In this document: positions 49,816 through 59,456 of the stretch, one piece after another
Position numbering within the stretch: position 1 is the stretch's first letter
How the letters are laid out: each line of letters begins with the position of its first letter
The notes under the pieces: model-generated
The model's database searches: none
What the model was told of the DNA's origin: nothing
The model's input: only the letters and a program-made list of their open reading frames with translations
Assembly: GCA_963753225.1 (NCBI GenBank)
Contig: CAVWBQ010000015.1
Coordinates: 62,001-126,000 of the forward strand
Origin: Palsa-504 sp963753225
Lineage (GTDB): Bacteria > Actinomycetota > Actinomycetes > Streptosporangiales > Streptosporangiaceae
Direction of reading: 5' to 3'
DNA: 64,000 nt
Made by a program: the position numbers and the translations under genes

Positions 49816-52143
49816 TTACTTGTCGAGGAGCGCCAGTTCGCGGGCCCGGCCGATTGCCTGGTTTCGTGAGGAGACGCCTAGCTTCCGGTAGATCGCCATC
49901 GCTTCCGCCTTGACGGTATGCCGGGACAGGAACATCTCCTCGGCGATCTCCGGGAACGACAGGTGGGTGGAGAGCATCGGCAGCAGGCGCAGCTCGGCAG
50001 CAGTCAGGGCCGAGGCTCCCAGGGCGGACGAACCCCGGGCGCGGGAAAGCTCCGCCCGCAGGTCCGCGGCCTGCCGGGCGAAAACACCGAGGCCGGGGCG
50101 CCGCACGAGGATCTCGTCGGCCTCCCGGAGCAGGATCCGCGCCGCGCCGACATCGAACAACGCGAGGTAGCACCTCGCGACCTCAATCCTCGCCTGAACG
50201 GCGAGATGCGGCAGCGCGTAGGTCAGGCCGGGGCGAAGACGCTGCGCCCGGGTCAGTTCCGCCTCAGCACGCGAACGGTCGCCCTCGTGCAGCGCCACCC
50301 GCGCGGCCACCGCGTACAGGATCGCGACCGGGGGATAGTCCTCCAGCTTGCCCTCACGAGCAAGCGACCGGGCCTCGGCCAGGTACCGTCCGCCCCGCTC
50401 CCAGTCGCCCCTGCCGATCGCCAGCAGCGACCGCTCGGCCAGCGCGATGCATGGACCGAACATGATCCTGCTAGCCTGGCCCTCCACAACCACATCCCCG
50501 AACAGGACATCGGCCCGGTCTAGATCACCGGCCATCAGGTGCGCGGCCGCCAGGTACATCATGGACGTGATCCGCCAGAAGCTGCCAGGGGCCATGGCCC
50601 TGGCCGCGACCTCCGCGTCGGCCCGCATCCGCTCCACCCCGTCGCGGCATAGCAGCGCCCGGATCAGCGCCAGCCACGGCTCGACCGACGAACTTCCGTC
50701 CGGCAGTCGCGTGACGACGGGTCCCCGGTGGGCGACGTCGGCCCATAGTTCGGCGTAGGTCGGCTCCCCGGTCAAGGCGCAGAACAACGCCGCCAAGACG
50801 GCGATCGCCGGGTAGCTTTCCATGGCCGCGCGGTCTTCGAGCCACCCGAGCCACCGTTCGACCGTAGCCACCCTGCCCCGCTGGTAGGCGGGAAACGTCA
50901 GAGCGCCGGCGAGGCGAGCCACCGAATCCACCTCGCCCGCCTTCATCCAGTACTCCAGTGCCTCCTCGGGCTCCCGGTTGCGCTCATACCACTGCGCAGC
51001 TCGCCGTTGAAGGATGGGTATCTGGTCAGGTTCCTGGCGGTGCAGTTCCGCCAGGAGCATGTCGCGGAACAAGTGGTGGTAGCGGTACCACTGTCCCCGC
51101 CGGTCCAGCGGCACCAGCAGCAGGTTCGACCGCTCCAGGTCTGCCAGGGCCGCCATGGAACCGCTCGTGCCGAGCACCGCATCGCACAGCGGACCGCACA
51201 TGCGCTCCAGCACCGCGGTCCGGGTCAGGAACGTGCGGTGCTGGCGTGAGATCCGCGCCAGGAACTCTGACTCCAGGTACTCGCTCACCAGCCGGTCGTC
51301 GCCGCTGAACGAAACCGCCGCATCCGCAAAGGGACCGCCTTCCTTGAGGTAGAGCGCCGCGAGGTACAGCCCGGCCGGCCACCCCTCGGTCCGCCGGTGC
51401 AACTCCGCCTCGTCGTCCTCACTCAGAGTGAGATCCACATTGCGCAGCAGCCGGGACGCCTCCTCCCGGGTGAGCGACAGGTCCCCCAGCCCGACCTCCA
51501 GGATTTTGCCCTCGGCGCGCAGCCGTGCGATCGGCAGCGGCGGCTCGGCCCGGCCGGCGAGTACCAGCCGGGAACCACCCGGCACATGATCGGCCAGCAC
51601 GGACAACGCGGCCCGGCATTGGGAGTTGTGCAGCGCGTGCACGTCGTCCAGGACAAGCGCCACGGGCGAGGCCATCAATGAGAAAGCCGAGCCGAGCCGC
51701 GGGACGACCGACCCGGGCACTGAGCTGCCGGGGGAAGCAAGAGCATCGAATACCCGCTCGCCGACCGGCTCCACCGCATCGAGCGCCTTCGCGACATAGG
51801 TGAGCAGGACCTTCGGATCGTTGTCGGCTTCGTCGACCGACACCCAGGCAAAGGCCTGGCCGTTGCGCTCGGCCCACTGGGCCAGGACGGTCGTCTTCCC
51901 GTAGCCGGCCGGCGCGACCACCGAGGTGATCGGACGACGGTCACCCCGCTTGAGCCGTTCGATAAGCGACGAACGACGCACCGTCCCTGGCCGAAGCTGG
52001 GGGCGGTGAAGCTTCGCCGCGATAAGGTCGAACACCGGCTCGCCTGAACCATGCGATGGCCCAGTTCGCTGGCGCGGCTCGCTGTCGCCCAATGCCCGGT
52101 GGCCTCCCCTGGAATTGCGTGCCGTTCCAAGGATCGGCCGCAC
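49816..52143 (-). CDS. LuxR-family regulator, MalT-like (LAL)
   Basis: 775-residue large ATP-binding regulator. The N-terminal NTPase has Walker A VVAPAGYGKTTVLAQWAERN and Walker B PVALVLDDVHALHN. The central ~400 residues are helical repeats (WYRYHHLFRDMLLAELHR is the MalT-type hallmark). The C terminus is a LuxR helix-turn-helix (LTAAELRLLPMLSTHLSFPE, EMFLSRHTVKAEAMAIYRKL). The start is uncertain: GTG at 52143 or GTG at 52035 just before FDLIAAKLHRP; neither has a strong site. It is a likely activator of neighbouring genes. Confidence 0.88.
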   Translation of the reverse strand: MRPILGTARNSRGGHRALGDSEPRQRTGPSHGSGEPVFDLIAAKLHRPQLRPGTVRRSSLIERLKRGDRRPITSVVAPAGYGKTTVLAQWAERNGQAFAWVSVDEADNDPKVLLTYVAKALDAVEPVGERVFDALASPGSSVPGSVVPRLGSAFSLMASPVALVLDDVHALHNSQCRAALSVLADHVPGGSRLVLAGRAEPPLPIARLRAEGKILEVGLGDLSLTREEASRLLRNVDLTLSEDDEAELHRRTEGWPAGLYLAALYLKEGGPFADAAVSFSGDDRLVSEYLESEFLARISRQHRTFLTRTAVLERMCGPLCDAVLGTSGSMAALADLERSNLLLVPLDRRGQWYRYHHLFRDMLLAELHRQEPDQIPILQRRAAQWYERNREPEEALEYWMKAGEVDSVARLAGALTFPAYQRGRVATVERWLGWLEDRAAMESYPAIAVLAALFCALTGEPTYAELWADVAHRGPVVTRLPDGSSSVEPWLALIRALLCRDGVERMRADAEVAARAMAPGSFWRITSMMYLAAAHLMAGDLDRADVLFGDVVVEGQASRIMFGPCIALAERSLLAIGRGDWERGGRYLAEARSLAREGKLEDYPPVAILYAVAARVALHEGDRSRAEAELTRAQRLRPGLTYALPHLAVQARIEVARCYLALFDVGAARILLREADEILVRRPGLGVFARQAADLRAELSRARGSSALGASALTAAELRLLPMLSTHLSFPEIAEEMFLSRHTVKAEAMAIYRKLGVSSRNQAIGRARELALLDK

Positions 52144-52637
52144 TTTGAATCAGGTCAAGGGCGACAAAGTGAACAAAGGCCGCGTCAGGCCCCAAACGTG
52201 GCGAGACGGCGCCAAGCTGGACGGCGGCTGGGAATGCCGTCACGTTTCCGCCGATCCGGCAACCTAGGCGGGCTTGTTGGCTGGCGGGACTGGAGATCAT
52301 GCATCCATACCCGTGCAGGGTGATGCCGCTGATCCGCCCCTGGGCGATGCTGGGCCTGCGCTGGGAGCAGGACCCGTTAGCCGGCCGCTGCCGGCAACCT
52401 CACCGGCGGAAAGGAGATGCCATGCCGAGCCCCAGCGTGCGCAACAGTAGCCACAGCAATGCCATACCGTCGACCGGGTCGATCAGTGCCCCCTCCAGAC
52501 CAGGACTCGCTGCAGCCGTTCGGTCGGGCGGACAAAGCCCAGCAGCAGACCTACCGCCGTCAGCCGGAAACGACGAGAAGTACTCCGATCATCACCGCTG
52601 CGCCTGGTGATATGCCTAACATGCGAGGCAGCGGTAC
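52144..52637. other. ~490-bp intergenic region
   Basis: Between the MalT-type regulator and the DUF1622 gene. Holds one possible small ORF (52422-52610) and otherwise nothing recognised. Confidence 0.4.
52422..52610 (+). CDS. Possible 62-aa small protein
   Basis: ATG at 52422 has AAGGAG at ideal 5-base spacing. The product is Ser/Pro-rich (MPSPSVRNSSHSNAIPSTGS) with no recognised domain and no conservation information. Supported only by the ribosome site. Confidence 0.2.
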   Translation: MPSPSVRNSSHSNAIPSTGSISAPSRPGLAAAVRSGGQSPAADLPPSAGNDEKYSDHHRCAW

Positions 52638-53090
52638 ATGATCCTCGCGACGGGTGCTGCCGGGACGTCGGCTGAGACGTTCACTGAGCTGATGGATCAC
52701 GTTGCCCAGAGTTTCGAGGTGCTGGGAGCCGCGATCCTGGTCGTCGGCGTGATCTGGTCGTTCGTGCTCGCCACTGTGGCCGTGCGGCGATCCGGCTGGT
52801 CGACAAAAGCCTACGTGGTCCTGCGCCAGGCATTCGGCGGGACCCTGCTGCTCGGACTGGAAATACTCGTCGCCGCCGACCTGATTCGCACCATCGCGGT
52901 CGCGCCCACCTTCAACAATGTCCTACAGCTCGGGCTAATCGTGCTGATCAGGACGTTCCTGAGCTTCTCGCTGGAAACCGAGATCGAGGGCGTTGCGCCG
53001 TGGCGGCGGGCCCTGATCAGCGGCGCGGGGACGATCCGCCGGGCCTCGGCCAGTGCGCTGGAGTCCGAGACGCCGCCCAGGCAGCCGTGA
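52638..53090 (+). CDS. DUF1622 family membrane protein
   Basis: 150-residue protein with three membrane segments: SFEVLGAAILVVGVIWSFVL, GTLLLGLEILVAADLIRTI and VLQLGLIVLIRTFLSFSLE. LRQAFGGTLLLGLEILVAAD and LIRTFLSFSLETEIEG are hallmarks of the DUF1622 family. Function unknown. Convergent with the potassium-channel gene. Confidence 0.85.
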   Translation: MILATGAAGTSAETFTELMDHVAQSFEVLGAAILVVGVIWSFVLATVAVRRSGWSTKAYVVLRQAFGGTLLLGLEILVAADLIRTIAVAPTFNNVLQLGLIVLIRTFLSFSLETEIEGVAPWRRALISGAGTIRRASASALESETPPRQP

Positions 53091-53221
53091 CGGTGACGAG
53101 GCGTAGCAGCACCACCTCGCAGATCTGCACCAGCCGAAAATTGTCAGCGCCGCCGCACCGATGAGGGGCGCCTTGCGGTGCGCGCAGGTCCACCGGCCTG
53201 CCGGCCCGGTCCTGGCGGCCC

Positions 53222-53785
53222 TCATGCAGCCGCCGGACCGTCCTGGTCGCTCGTGTCCTGTCGTTGCTGGCCGCGGCGCACGGCCCCCAGCAGGACCCGC
53301 ACGCCGGCGCCCAGCAGCGCGATGTCGCCGAGCATCTGGACGATCAGCACCACCCGGGCGGCCTCGGACTTGGGGCTGATGTCCCCGAATCCCACCGTGG
53401 AGAAGACTGTCACGGCGAAGTACAGGGCGTCGGTGCGGGTCAGCGGCTGGGTGAAATTCGCCGCAGACGCTCGCTGCATCACGAAATAGGTCGAGGCGAA
53501 CACCAATAGGTAGAAGGGAAGGATCAAGCCCAGCGCCTCAAACGCTTTGATCCTCGGATAACGCGAGCCGATGATGGACCTGACCTGCCACACCGCGATG
53601 CCCGCGAAGACCAGCAGGCCGATCAGGATGCGCACCGCGGTGTTGCCGTTCCACGGCTGGTCCAGCGGGAGCAGGTAGTACACGACGACCAGCGCGGCCG
53701 TGCTCAGGACACCTCGCAGCACCGCCCCGAAGACCAGTCGCCTCCGCTGGGCCGGCGGCAGCTGGTAGTACAGCTGATCGGTCAT
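53222..53785 (-). CDS. Two-segment potassium channel protein
   Basis: 187-residue membrane protein. Two N-terminal hydrophobic segments are followed by a pore module: outer helix (LGLILPFYLLVFASTYFVM), pore and filter TVFSTVGFGDISPKSEAAR, and inner helix VVLIVQMLGDIALLGAGVRV. TVGFGD is the K+ selectivity filter. No regulatory RCK domain is attached. An in-frame GTG at 53812 is an alternative start. Confidence 0.85.
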   Translation of the reverse strand: MTDQLYYQLPPAQRRRLVFGAVLRGVLSTAALVVVYYLLPLDQPWNGNTAVRILIGLLVFAGIAVWQVRSIIGSRYPRIKAFEALGLILPFYLLVFASTYFVMQRASAANFTQPLTRTDALYFAVTVFSTVGFGDISPKSEAARVVLIVQMLGDIALLGAGVRVLLGAVRRGQQRQDTSDQDGPAAA

Positions 53786-54021
53786 GGTCGTCGCTTCGGG
53801 CTTCCTTCCCACCCCGCCTCACGGCGACGCAGTTGCCTCCGGCCCGGAGTCAGCACCGCCTCTTCCTCCAAGGGACTTCACCCCCAATCGATCGCCCCAA
53901 TGCCGGGCCACAACCCGCACAGCACGCCGACGAATGTGGCTCAGGCAGCTCGCTGGCCGTGGTCAGCGAGCCGCCTGCGGCTCCCGGTTGTCCGGCTCGC
54001 GGCCACTGGGTTAATGGCAAG

Positions 54022-56430
54022 CTATCCGCTGATGCCGTGGGCCACGTGCCCGTGGTGCGCCGATTCGTGCAGCGACTGCTCGTCGTCTGAGGTCAGGTGC
54101 GGCTTGATGTCGAAGGTGACCTTCTTGATGGTTCCGGTGAACGTGAACGGTGCCCGGTCCGCGTAGTTGCGGTCGACGACGCCGCCGTTGTCGCGGCCGA
54201 TGTCCATGCCCGCGTAGCCGGAGAACCGGAGCGGGACGGTGAAGTCCATCCGGCCCTTGCCGATCTCGGTTGCGTTGGCGAAGAGGCGGACGTCACCGCC
54301 AGTAGCGGGCTTGGCCGCGTCGGCGTGGAACTCCAGGCGGACGGTAACCTCGCCGACGGGCAGGGTGGTGTCGGACTCTTGCCGGTACACCAGCGCCCCC
54401 ATCATCGAGTAGGTGTGCCTGAGCCTGCCGCCTTCGACGAACAGCGAGAAGCCGCCCAGGTGGTCGGCCTCGGCCACGATCACGCCCTCAGCGCCGCCCT
54501 CAGGTATCACCAGGTCGGCGGAGATGGCATAGGAGTGGTTGTAGATCCGGGGGATCATGCCGGACGCGATGTTCTGCACGTCACCGTAGTAGGTGTAAGT
54601 GGTCTGGGCGGGGAGCGGCGGCAGCAGGCCGAAGTAGAAGCTTAGGCTGCCGAGCAGCGGGAGAACCTTGTACTTCTCCGCCTCGGCCCAGAACAGGGCC
54701 TGCAGCTCCCTGACCTTCTCGGGGTGCTCGGCCGCGATGTCGTCCGCCTGGCTGAAGTCATCCGGCAGGTAGTACAGCTCCACTGGATCATCGTCGGGCT
54801 GCCACACCTCGGGCGCGAACCTCGCCATCGTCTCCGGAGTCAGATCCCAGGGGATCCGCGAGATCGACTGGGCGAGCCACCAGCCGTCCTTGTACATGGC
54901 CCGGTAGCCGGCGATCTCGAAGTACTGCTGGGTGTGGCGCTCCTCGGCGTCCGGGCTGGCGAAGGTGTGCAGGAAGCTGGTGCCGTGCATCGGCGTCTGG
55001 GCGATCCCGTCGACGTGCGTCGGCTCCGGCAGGCCGGCCAGCTCCAGGATGGTCGGGCCGATGTCGATGCAGTGGGTGAACTGGCTGCGCAGCCCCCCGG
55101 CGTCGGTGATCAGCCGGGGGTAGCGGATCACCATGCCCTGCCGGGTGCCGCCCAGGTGGGAGGCGACCTGCTTGCCCCACTGGAACGGGCAGTTCCCGGC
55201 CCACGCCCAGGCCGCCGCGTAATGCGGGGCGACCAGGTCGGTACCCCACACATCCAGCCCGCCGTACTGCTGGATCAGCGCGAGCTGCTGCTCGGGGGTC
55301 AGCGGGATGCCGTTCTGCATCGTGAGCTCGTTAAACGAGCCGGTAATCGCGCCTTCCATGCTGGCGCCGTTGTCGCCGAAGATGTAGATCACCAGCGTGT
55401 TGTCCAGCTCGCCCATCTCCTCAACCGCGTCGATTACCCGGCCGATGTTCCAGTCGGCGTTCTCGCAGTACCCCGCGTACACCTCCATCTGCCGCGCGTA
55501 CAGGGCCTTCTGGTCATCGGGCAGGGAATCCCAGGCCGGGAACGCCTCGTTGCGGGGAGTCAGCTTCGCGTCGGCCGGGATGACACCCAGCCGCTTCTGC
55601 CGCTCGAACGTCTGTTCCCGGTAGGCGTCCCAGCCGCCGTCGAACCGCCCCTTGTACCTGGCCGCCCACTCCTCCGGCACATGGTGCGGCGCGTGCGCGC
55701 AGCCGGTGGAGAAGTACGCGAACCACGGCTTGGCCGGGTCCTGGGCGCGCACATCGTGCAGCCACTCGATCGTCTTGTCGGCCATGTCATCGGGGAAGTA
55801 GTACTTCTTCCCGTCATGGCCCTGGGGCACCCCGATCGTCTTATTGTTCTCGGTTATAACCGGATCCCACTGCCCGGACTCACCGCCCAGGAACCCCCAG
55901 AAGTAGTCAAAGCCCCATCCGTTCGGCCACCGGCCGAACGGGCCCGCCGCGCCCTGCTGGCCATCCGGCGTCAGGTGCCACTTACCGAACGCAGCCGTGC
56001 TGTAGCCGTTCATCTGCAGCACCTTAGGGAACGGCGTGCTGTCCTCCGGGACGAACGCCGTGTACCCGGGAAAGCCGGAGGACAGCTCGCCGATCGAACC
56101 GAAACCGACAGCATGATGATTACGGCCGGTCAGCAAGGCGGCCCGGGTCGGCGAGCACAGCGCCGTCACGTGGAACCGGTTATACCGGACGCCTTCATCA
56201 GCGATGCGGGTCATGGCAGGCGCGGCGATCGGGCCACCGAACGTACTCGGCTGCCCGAAGCCCGCATCATCGACCAGCACCAGCAGCACGTTGGGCGCCC
56301 CCTCAGGCGGCGTGACGTGCCCGATAAGGCCCCAGTCAGGGGCCGAGCCCGCCAGCGTCCGGTTCGCCGTCCCCTTAAATGCCGGATCCGGCATGGGTAG
56401 CCTGGTCCGGTCGATCGGTGCATCCGCCAT
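54022..56430 (-). CDS. Type I arylsulfatase
   Basis: 802-residue sulfatase of the alkaline-phosphatase fold. PNVLLVLVDDAGFGQPSTFG supplies the metal aspartates, and ALCSPTRAALLTGRNHH is the sulfatase signature, with Cys to be converted to formylglycine. YIFGDNGASMEG carries the distal metal ligands. The C-terminal ~250 residues form a beta-rich extension seen in large actinobacterial and mycobacterial arylsulfatases. No signal peptide, so it may be cytoplasmic. The ATG follows AGGAAAGG. It needs FGE for activation; the only FGE-like sequence in the window is a remnant at 46.6 kb. Confidence 0.9.
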   Translation of the reverse strand: MADAPIDRTRLPMPDPAFKGTANRTLAGSAPDWGLIGHVTPPEGAPNVLLVLVDDAGFGQPSTFGGPIAAPAMTRIADEGVRYNRFHVTALCSPTRAALLTGRNHHAVGFGSIGELSSGFPGYTAFVPEDSTPFPKVLQMNGYSTAAFGKWHLTPDGQQGAAGPFGRWPNGWGFDYFWGFLGGESGQWDPVITENNKTIGVPQGHDGKKYYFPDDMADKTIEWLHDVRAQDPAKPWFAYFSTGCAHAPHHVPEEWAARYKGRFDGGWDAYREQTFERQKRLGVIPADAKLTPRNEAFPAWDSLPDDQKALYARQMEVYAGYCENADWNIGRVIDAVEEMGELDNTLVIYIFGDNGASMEGAITGSFNELTMQNGIPLTPEQQLALIQQYGGLDVWGTDLVAPHYAAAWAWAGNCPFQWGKQVASHLGGTRQGMVIRYPRLITDAGGLRSQFTHCIDIGPTILELAGLPEPTHVDGIAQTPMHGTSFLHTFASPDAEERHTQQYFEIAGYRAMYKDGWWLAQSISRIPWDLTPETMARFAPEVWQPDDDPVELYYLPDDFSQADDIAAEHPEKVRELQALFWAEAEKYKVLPLLGSLSFYFGLLPPLPAQTTYTYYGDVQNIASGMIPRIYNHSYAISADLVIPEGGAEGVIVAEADHLGGFSLFVEGGRLRHTYSMMGALVYRQESDTTLPVGEVTVRLEFHADAAKPATGGDVRLFANATEIGKGRMDFTVPLRFSGYAGMDIGRDNGGVVDRNYADRAPFTFTGTIKKVTFDIKPHLTSDDEQSLHESAHHGHVAHGISG

Positions 56431-56632
56431 GGACGTGTCCTTTCCTGAGTTATCTTCCCGAGCCCGGTACACAGACTCCATCTACAGCCGACCGCACCGG
56501 CATCCAACATCGCATCACCCATCAGGAGTAATCCCTGTCCAGCCATCCGAGGTAGGCGTCGAGGTCCCGGCCGGCGCGTTCTGAAGTTACTTGTCTTCTC
56601 ATAATCCGGTGGTCACCCGAGCGAGCCGCCAG

Positions 56633-58183
56633 CTACACGCCTTCTCCCAAGTCGGCGATAAATTTGATGGCCGTTATGCTCGGCAGAAACACGTACGCAG
56701 CGGCCTTGGTGGTAATGAAGCTCGAGAGATCCGTAACCTCGATCGGCGGGCCTCCATTTGCCTGCGGTATGATGAAAATGCTCTCAGCTGGATTCTGGGT
56801 GCCAATCAGTGGATCTTTCGACTTTGGGGGAAGCCTGACGGCCCCGGCGAATTCGCTGTCATTAGCCCACTGTCGCAGCACGAACTCGTATTGGTTTTCG
56901 ATGTTCGAGTTGATGAAATGAAAGAGCATCCCGCGCTCGATGCCATCGTAGGGCTTCCTTCGATCATAGGTCGGTCCGTACGGCAGACCGCGACGAATCA
57001 GCCGGTGAGAATTGTTGCTGCCGCCCGGCAGCCCCTGGCCCGCAACTGGCTGGCCTCGTGGATTGACGCGGCGTATGTGTGCGCCGACGGGACAGCGGAT
57101 CCCCTTTGGATCACCCGCACCGTCGGCATCTACATACCCGAAATTGTTCAACTGTTCGGGCGATATCCCCCCCGCGGGGCTATCCGTGTCCGGTGACAAG
57201 GCGAGAGGAACGCCGTTGCGCCATCGCCCCAATATCTTCGCGGCCAGCAGTTCGGGATCGATCTTGTCCTTGTTCGACTGCAAGAAGTCCTCAAAGCCCA
57301 CGACGTCAGTCTCGACCTTCTTGAAAACCGCGAAGCTGCCGTTCAGGCCGAGTTCTCGCGGCTCGGGTACGTCGTAGTTCTCCGCTTCTTCCCGCAAGAC
57401 GAAGAGCCATGGCTCGCAGGGCCGCTGGTGATCGAGGGGATATAGTTCCGGGCCGCCGCGAATGGTCGGCGTACTGATTCCGTCGGTATATCCGAAGTGA
57501 ACCTTGGCAGTAGGCACCGGTTTGCCATCTTGCATCTCCATGAGCGCCATCCCGTCCTGGCGCCAGATTTCCCGGAAGGCATCTCCTTCGGCAAACCAGG
57601 CGCGCACCCTGTCGCTGTAGCCCGTCATCGCTTCCGGGCTGATGGCGTGCAGCGTCACCAGGACGTGATCGTGCCCCTTGCCAAAACCGGCAATCCAGTT
57701 CCCGGGCGAGCTTGGCCCAGTTTCTCCGACCGACTCCGCTCGTTGCGCGGCTCCCTCGATGAACGCGCCAAATGACTTGAACGACAGCGCCGGGACGCGT
57801 TCCTCCATCTCGAGCGCCACCAGCCCGGGCCACGTGACACCGATGTTGAGGCAATAGTCTGGCTTGCGACGCGGCGCCGCCGCGGGATCGTCTCCCGGTC
57901 CGGGCGCGAACCCCACGTGCCAGTCCCCGGCCGTGGTGATCTGCGGGACGTCGGATTCGTCGCCGCTCACGAGCCGTCCGAGTTGCCTGCGCGCTTGCGC
58001 CGGAGTACCCACCGTCAACAAGAAATGCCGCACCATCGGCATTCTGTAACCGCGGAGAATGAACCCCTGAATGTCAGCGAGGTCGAACGCCGACTCTTCC
58101 GCGGCCGCCGGACCGCCACCGGCCCCCGAAGGTTCATGCCGCCTTCGGCCAAGCAACCGGCGAAGAACCCCCGGGCCCTTCAC
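56633..58183 (-). CDS. DyP-type heme peroxidase
   Basis: 516-residue dye-decolourising peroxidase superfamily protein. LADIQGFILRGYRMPMVRHF is the start of the fold, and HFGYTDGIS contains the GxxDG motif with the distal aspartate. GAHIRRVNPRGQP carries the proximal heme histidine, and the end (FHFINSNIENQYEFVLRQWA) is the conserved C-terminal block. No Tat signal, so a cytosolic or encapsulated enzyme. The GTG start has AAGGAG upstream. The base composition is less GC-rich than most of the window. It follows its partner gene by 78 bp. Confidence 0.9.
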   Translation of the reverse strand: MKGPGVLRRLLGRRRHEPSGAGGGPAAAEESAFDLADIQGFILRGYRMPMVRHFLLTVGTPAQARRQLGRLVSGDESDVPQITTAGDWHVGFAPGPGDDPAAAPRRKPDYCLNIGVTWPGLVALEMEERVPALSFKSFGAFIEGAAQRAESVGETGPSSPGNWIAGFGKGHDHVLVTLHAISPEAMTGYSDRVRAWFAEGDAFREIWRQDGMALMEMQDGKPVPTAKVHFGYTDGISTPTIRGGPELYPLDHQRPCEPWLFVLREEAENYDVPEPRELGLNGSFAVFKKVETDVVGFEDFLQSNKDKIDPELLAAKILGRWRNGVPLALSPDTDSPAGGISPEQLNNFGYVDADGAGDPKGIRCPVGAHIRRVNPRGQPVAGQGLPGGSNNSHRLIRRGLPYGPTYDRRKPYDGIERGMLFHFINSNIENQYEFVLRQWANDSEFAGAVRLPPKSKDPLIGTQNPAESIFIIPQANGGPPIEVTDLSSFITTKAAAYVFLPSITAIKFIADLGEGV

Positions 58184-58261
58184 CGCCGGTGCTCCTTGTG
58201 ACTTGTGCTCCTTGACCAGCGCCCAACCCGGAGTTGACTACGGTTCGTGACCACGTGAAAC

Positions 58262-59122
58262 CTAGTCCTCGCCGGCGGTGGCCGGTGGTGACTCGCGATC
58301 GGCCAGCAGGGCCTTGATGTCTTGAACCGAGAGGCCTGGATAGGCGCTGTAAAACCCGATCGCCGGATAGTTGTTTTCCAGTCCCCACTGGTAGAACGCC
58401 TGGGCGTTCTTTTCCACCGGGGTTGGCGGCCCGCCAGTGACACGTGGAAAGAGAGCATTGAAGACGAAGGCGGTCTTGTCTGCAAAGTCCTGGAAGTACT
58501 TCTCCATATCACCGTCGAAGACCGTGAAGAACCCTATGTGGTTGTGTTCAAAGGGCACCCAGTGGGCAACATGAAGCGTCCCGATGGAATCCGACGCTTT
58601 GTGTCCCTTGTCTCCTACCAGGGCCCCGGCGACCAGCTTCACGCCAACGGCTTGCACACGTGACTTGAAGGCTATGTACGTCAGCAAGGTGCCCTGCGAG
58701 GTAGTGCCCGTAAAGCCCGCCGCACGCGCGCATGCCTTGATGTCCTGAACCGAAGCGTCCTCGTAAGCAAAGTACGTGTCTAGAGGCTCGCGGACATGCC
58801 GCTTCAGCCATTTGATGACCCCCTCGGGGTTATCAGCCACGGGCATGGGCGGAGGGTTGTCCACATATGTGAAGATGGCGTCGAACACCGGCCCGGCACT
58901 CTCCACGAGCCGCTCAATGTGCTCGTCGGTCTCGCCGTCGATGTCCGAAAGGAAGAGAAGCTTCTCGTCTCCCTCCACCATGAACCGGGAGAAATGCACC
59001 GTACCGAGATCGTCCTGCGCTGCCGCGAGATCGGGCATCAGCGGGGGCAGCTCCCCGGGTAGCGCCTTGGCGATGGCAGGACCCTTGATCGGGAAGTCAA
59101 CGAGTAGATGACTCTGGCTCAT
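58262..59122 (-). CDS. Two-module partner protein of the DyP peroxidase
   Basis: 286-residue soluble protein built of two homologous halves. The first (about 36-135) includes LGTVHFSRFMVEGDEKLLFL, DIDGETDEHIERL and YEDASVQDIKACARAA; the second (about 178-275) includes IGTLHVAHWVPFEHNHIGFF, VFDGDMEKYFQDF and YPGLSVQDIKALLADR. The repeats suggest a ferredoxin-like alpha-beta barrel related in shape to half of a DyP fold but lacking heme ligands. First gene of a likely two-gene operon; AAGGAG before the ATG. Function unknown; perhaps a substrate or scaffold subunit. Confidence 0.75.
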   Translation of the reverse strand: MSQSHLLVDFPIKGPAIAKALPGELPPLMPDLAAAQDDLGTVHFSRFMVEGDEKLLFLSDIDGETDEHIERLVESAGPVFDAIFTYVDNPPPMPVADNPEGVIKWLKRHVREPLDTYFAYEDASVQDIKACARAAGFTGTTSQGTLLTYIAFKSRVQAVGVKLVAGALVGDKGHKASDSIGTLHVAHWVPFEHNHIGFFTVFDGDMEKYFQDFADKTAFVFNALFPRVTGGPPTPVEKNAQAFYQWGLENNYPAIGFYSAYPGLSVQDIKALLADRESPPATAGED

Positions 59123-59456
59123 AGCGTTCTCCTTAGCTGTCAGAAGGGCCGTGGACGTCCGATGTCACGCCACCATCATCGGAGCGCCCGCGCAGGATCT
59201 CCTCACCCGCCGCGGGTAAAGCGGCAACGAATCCCGGTTAAACCTCGCCCGTTCTTACGCGGCGCACCTGCGCGGCGTTAGCGGCGCACGGGCCAGCACT
59301 CGCCGCTCGGCCAGGACCTGCCAGGTCGACACGCGGACCTTGATCGGCGCGACATGTTGCCTCATCGGCGTCCTGCTGCTCTTCCCGGAACGTACCGAGG
59401 AAAGCAGTCAGGTGATCAGCCCGCAGCGCTGATGTTCCGATGTGGCGAAGGAGGGT
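59123..59456. other. ~330-bp intergenic region
   Basis: Holds the upstream region of the DyP operon and the 3' side of the ABC operon. No gene or clear terminator recognised. Confidence 0.4.

Noticed and set aside
54724..56400. 558-codon open frame antisense to the sulfatase
   Set aside because: Mirror of a GC-rich gene; sequence is low-complexity Arg/Gly/Val-rich and matches no family.
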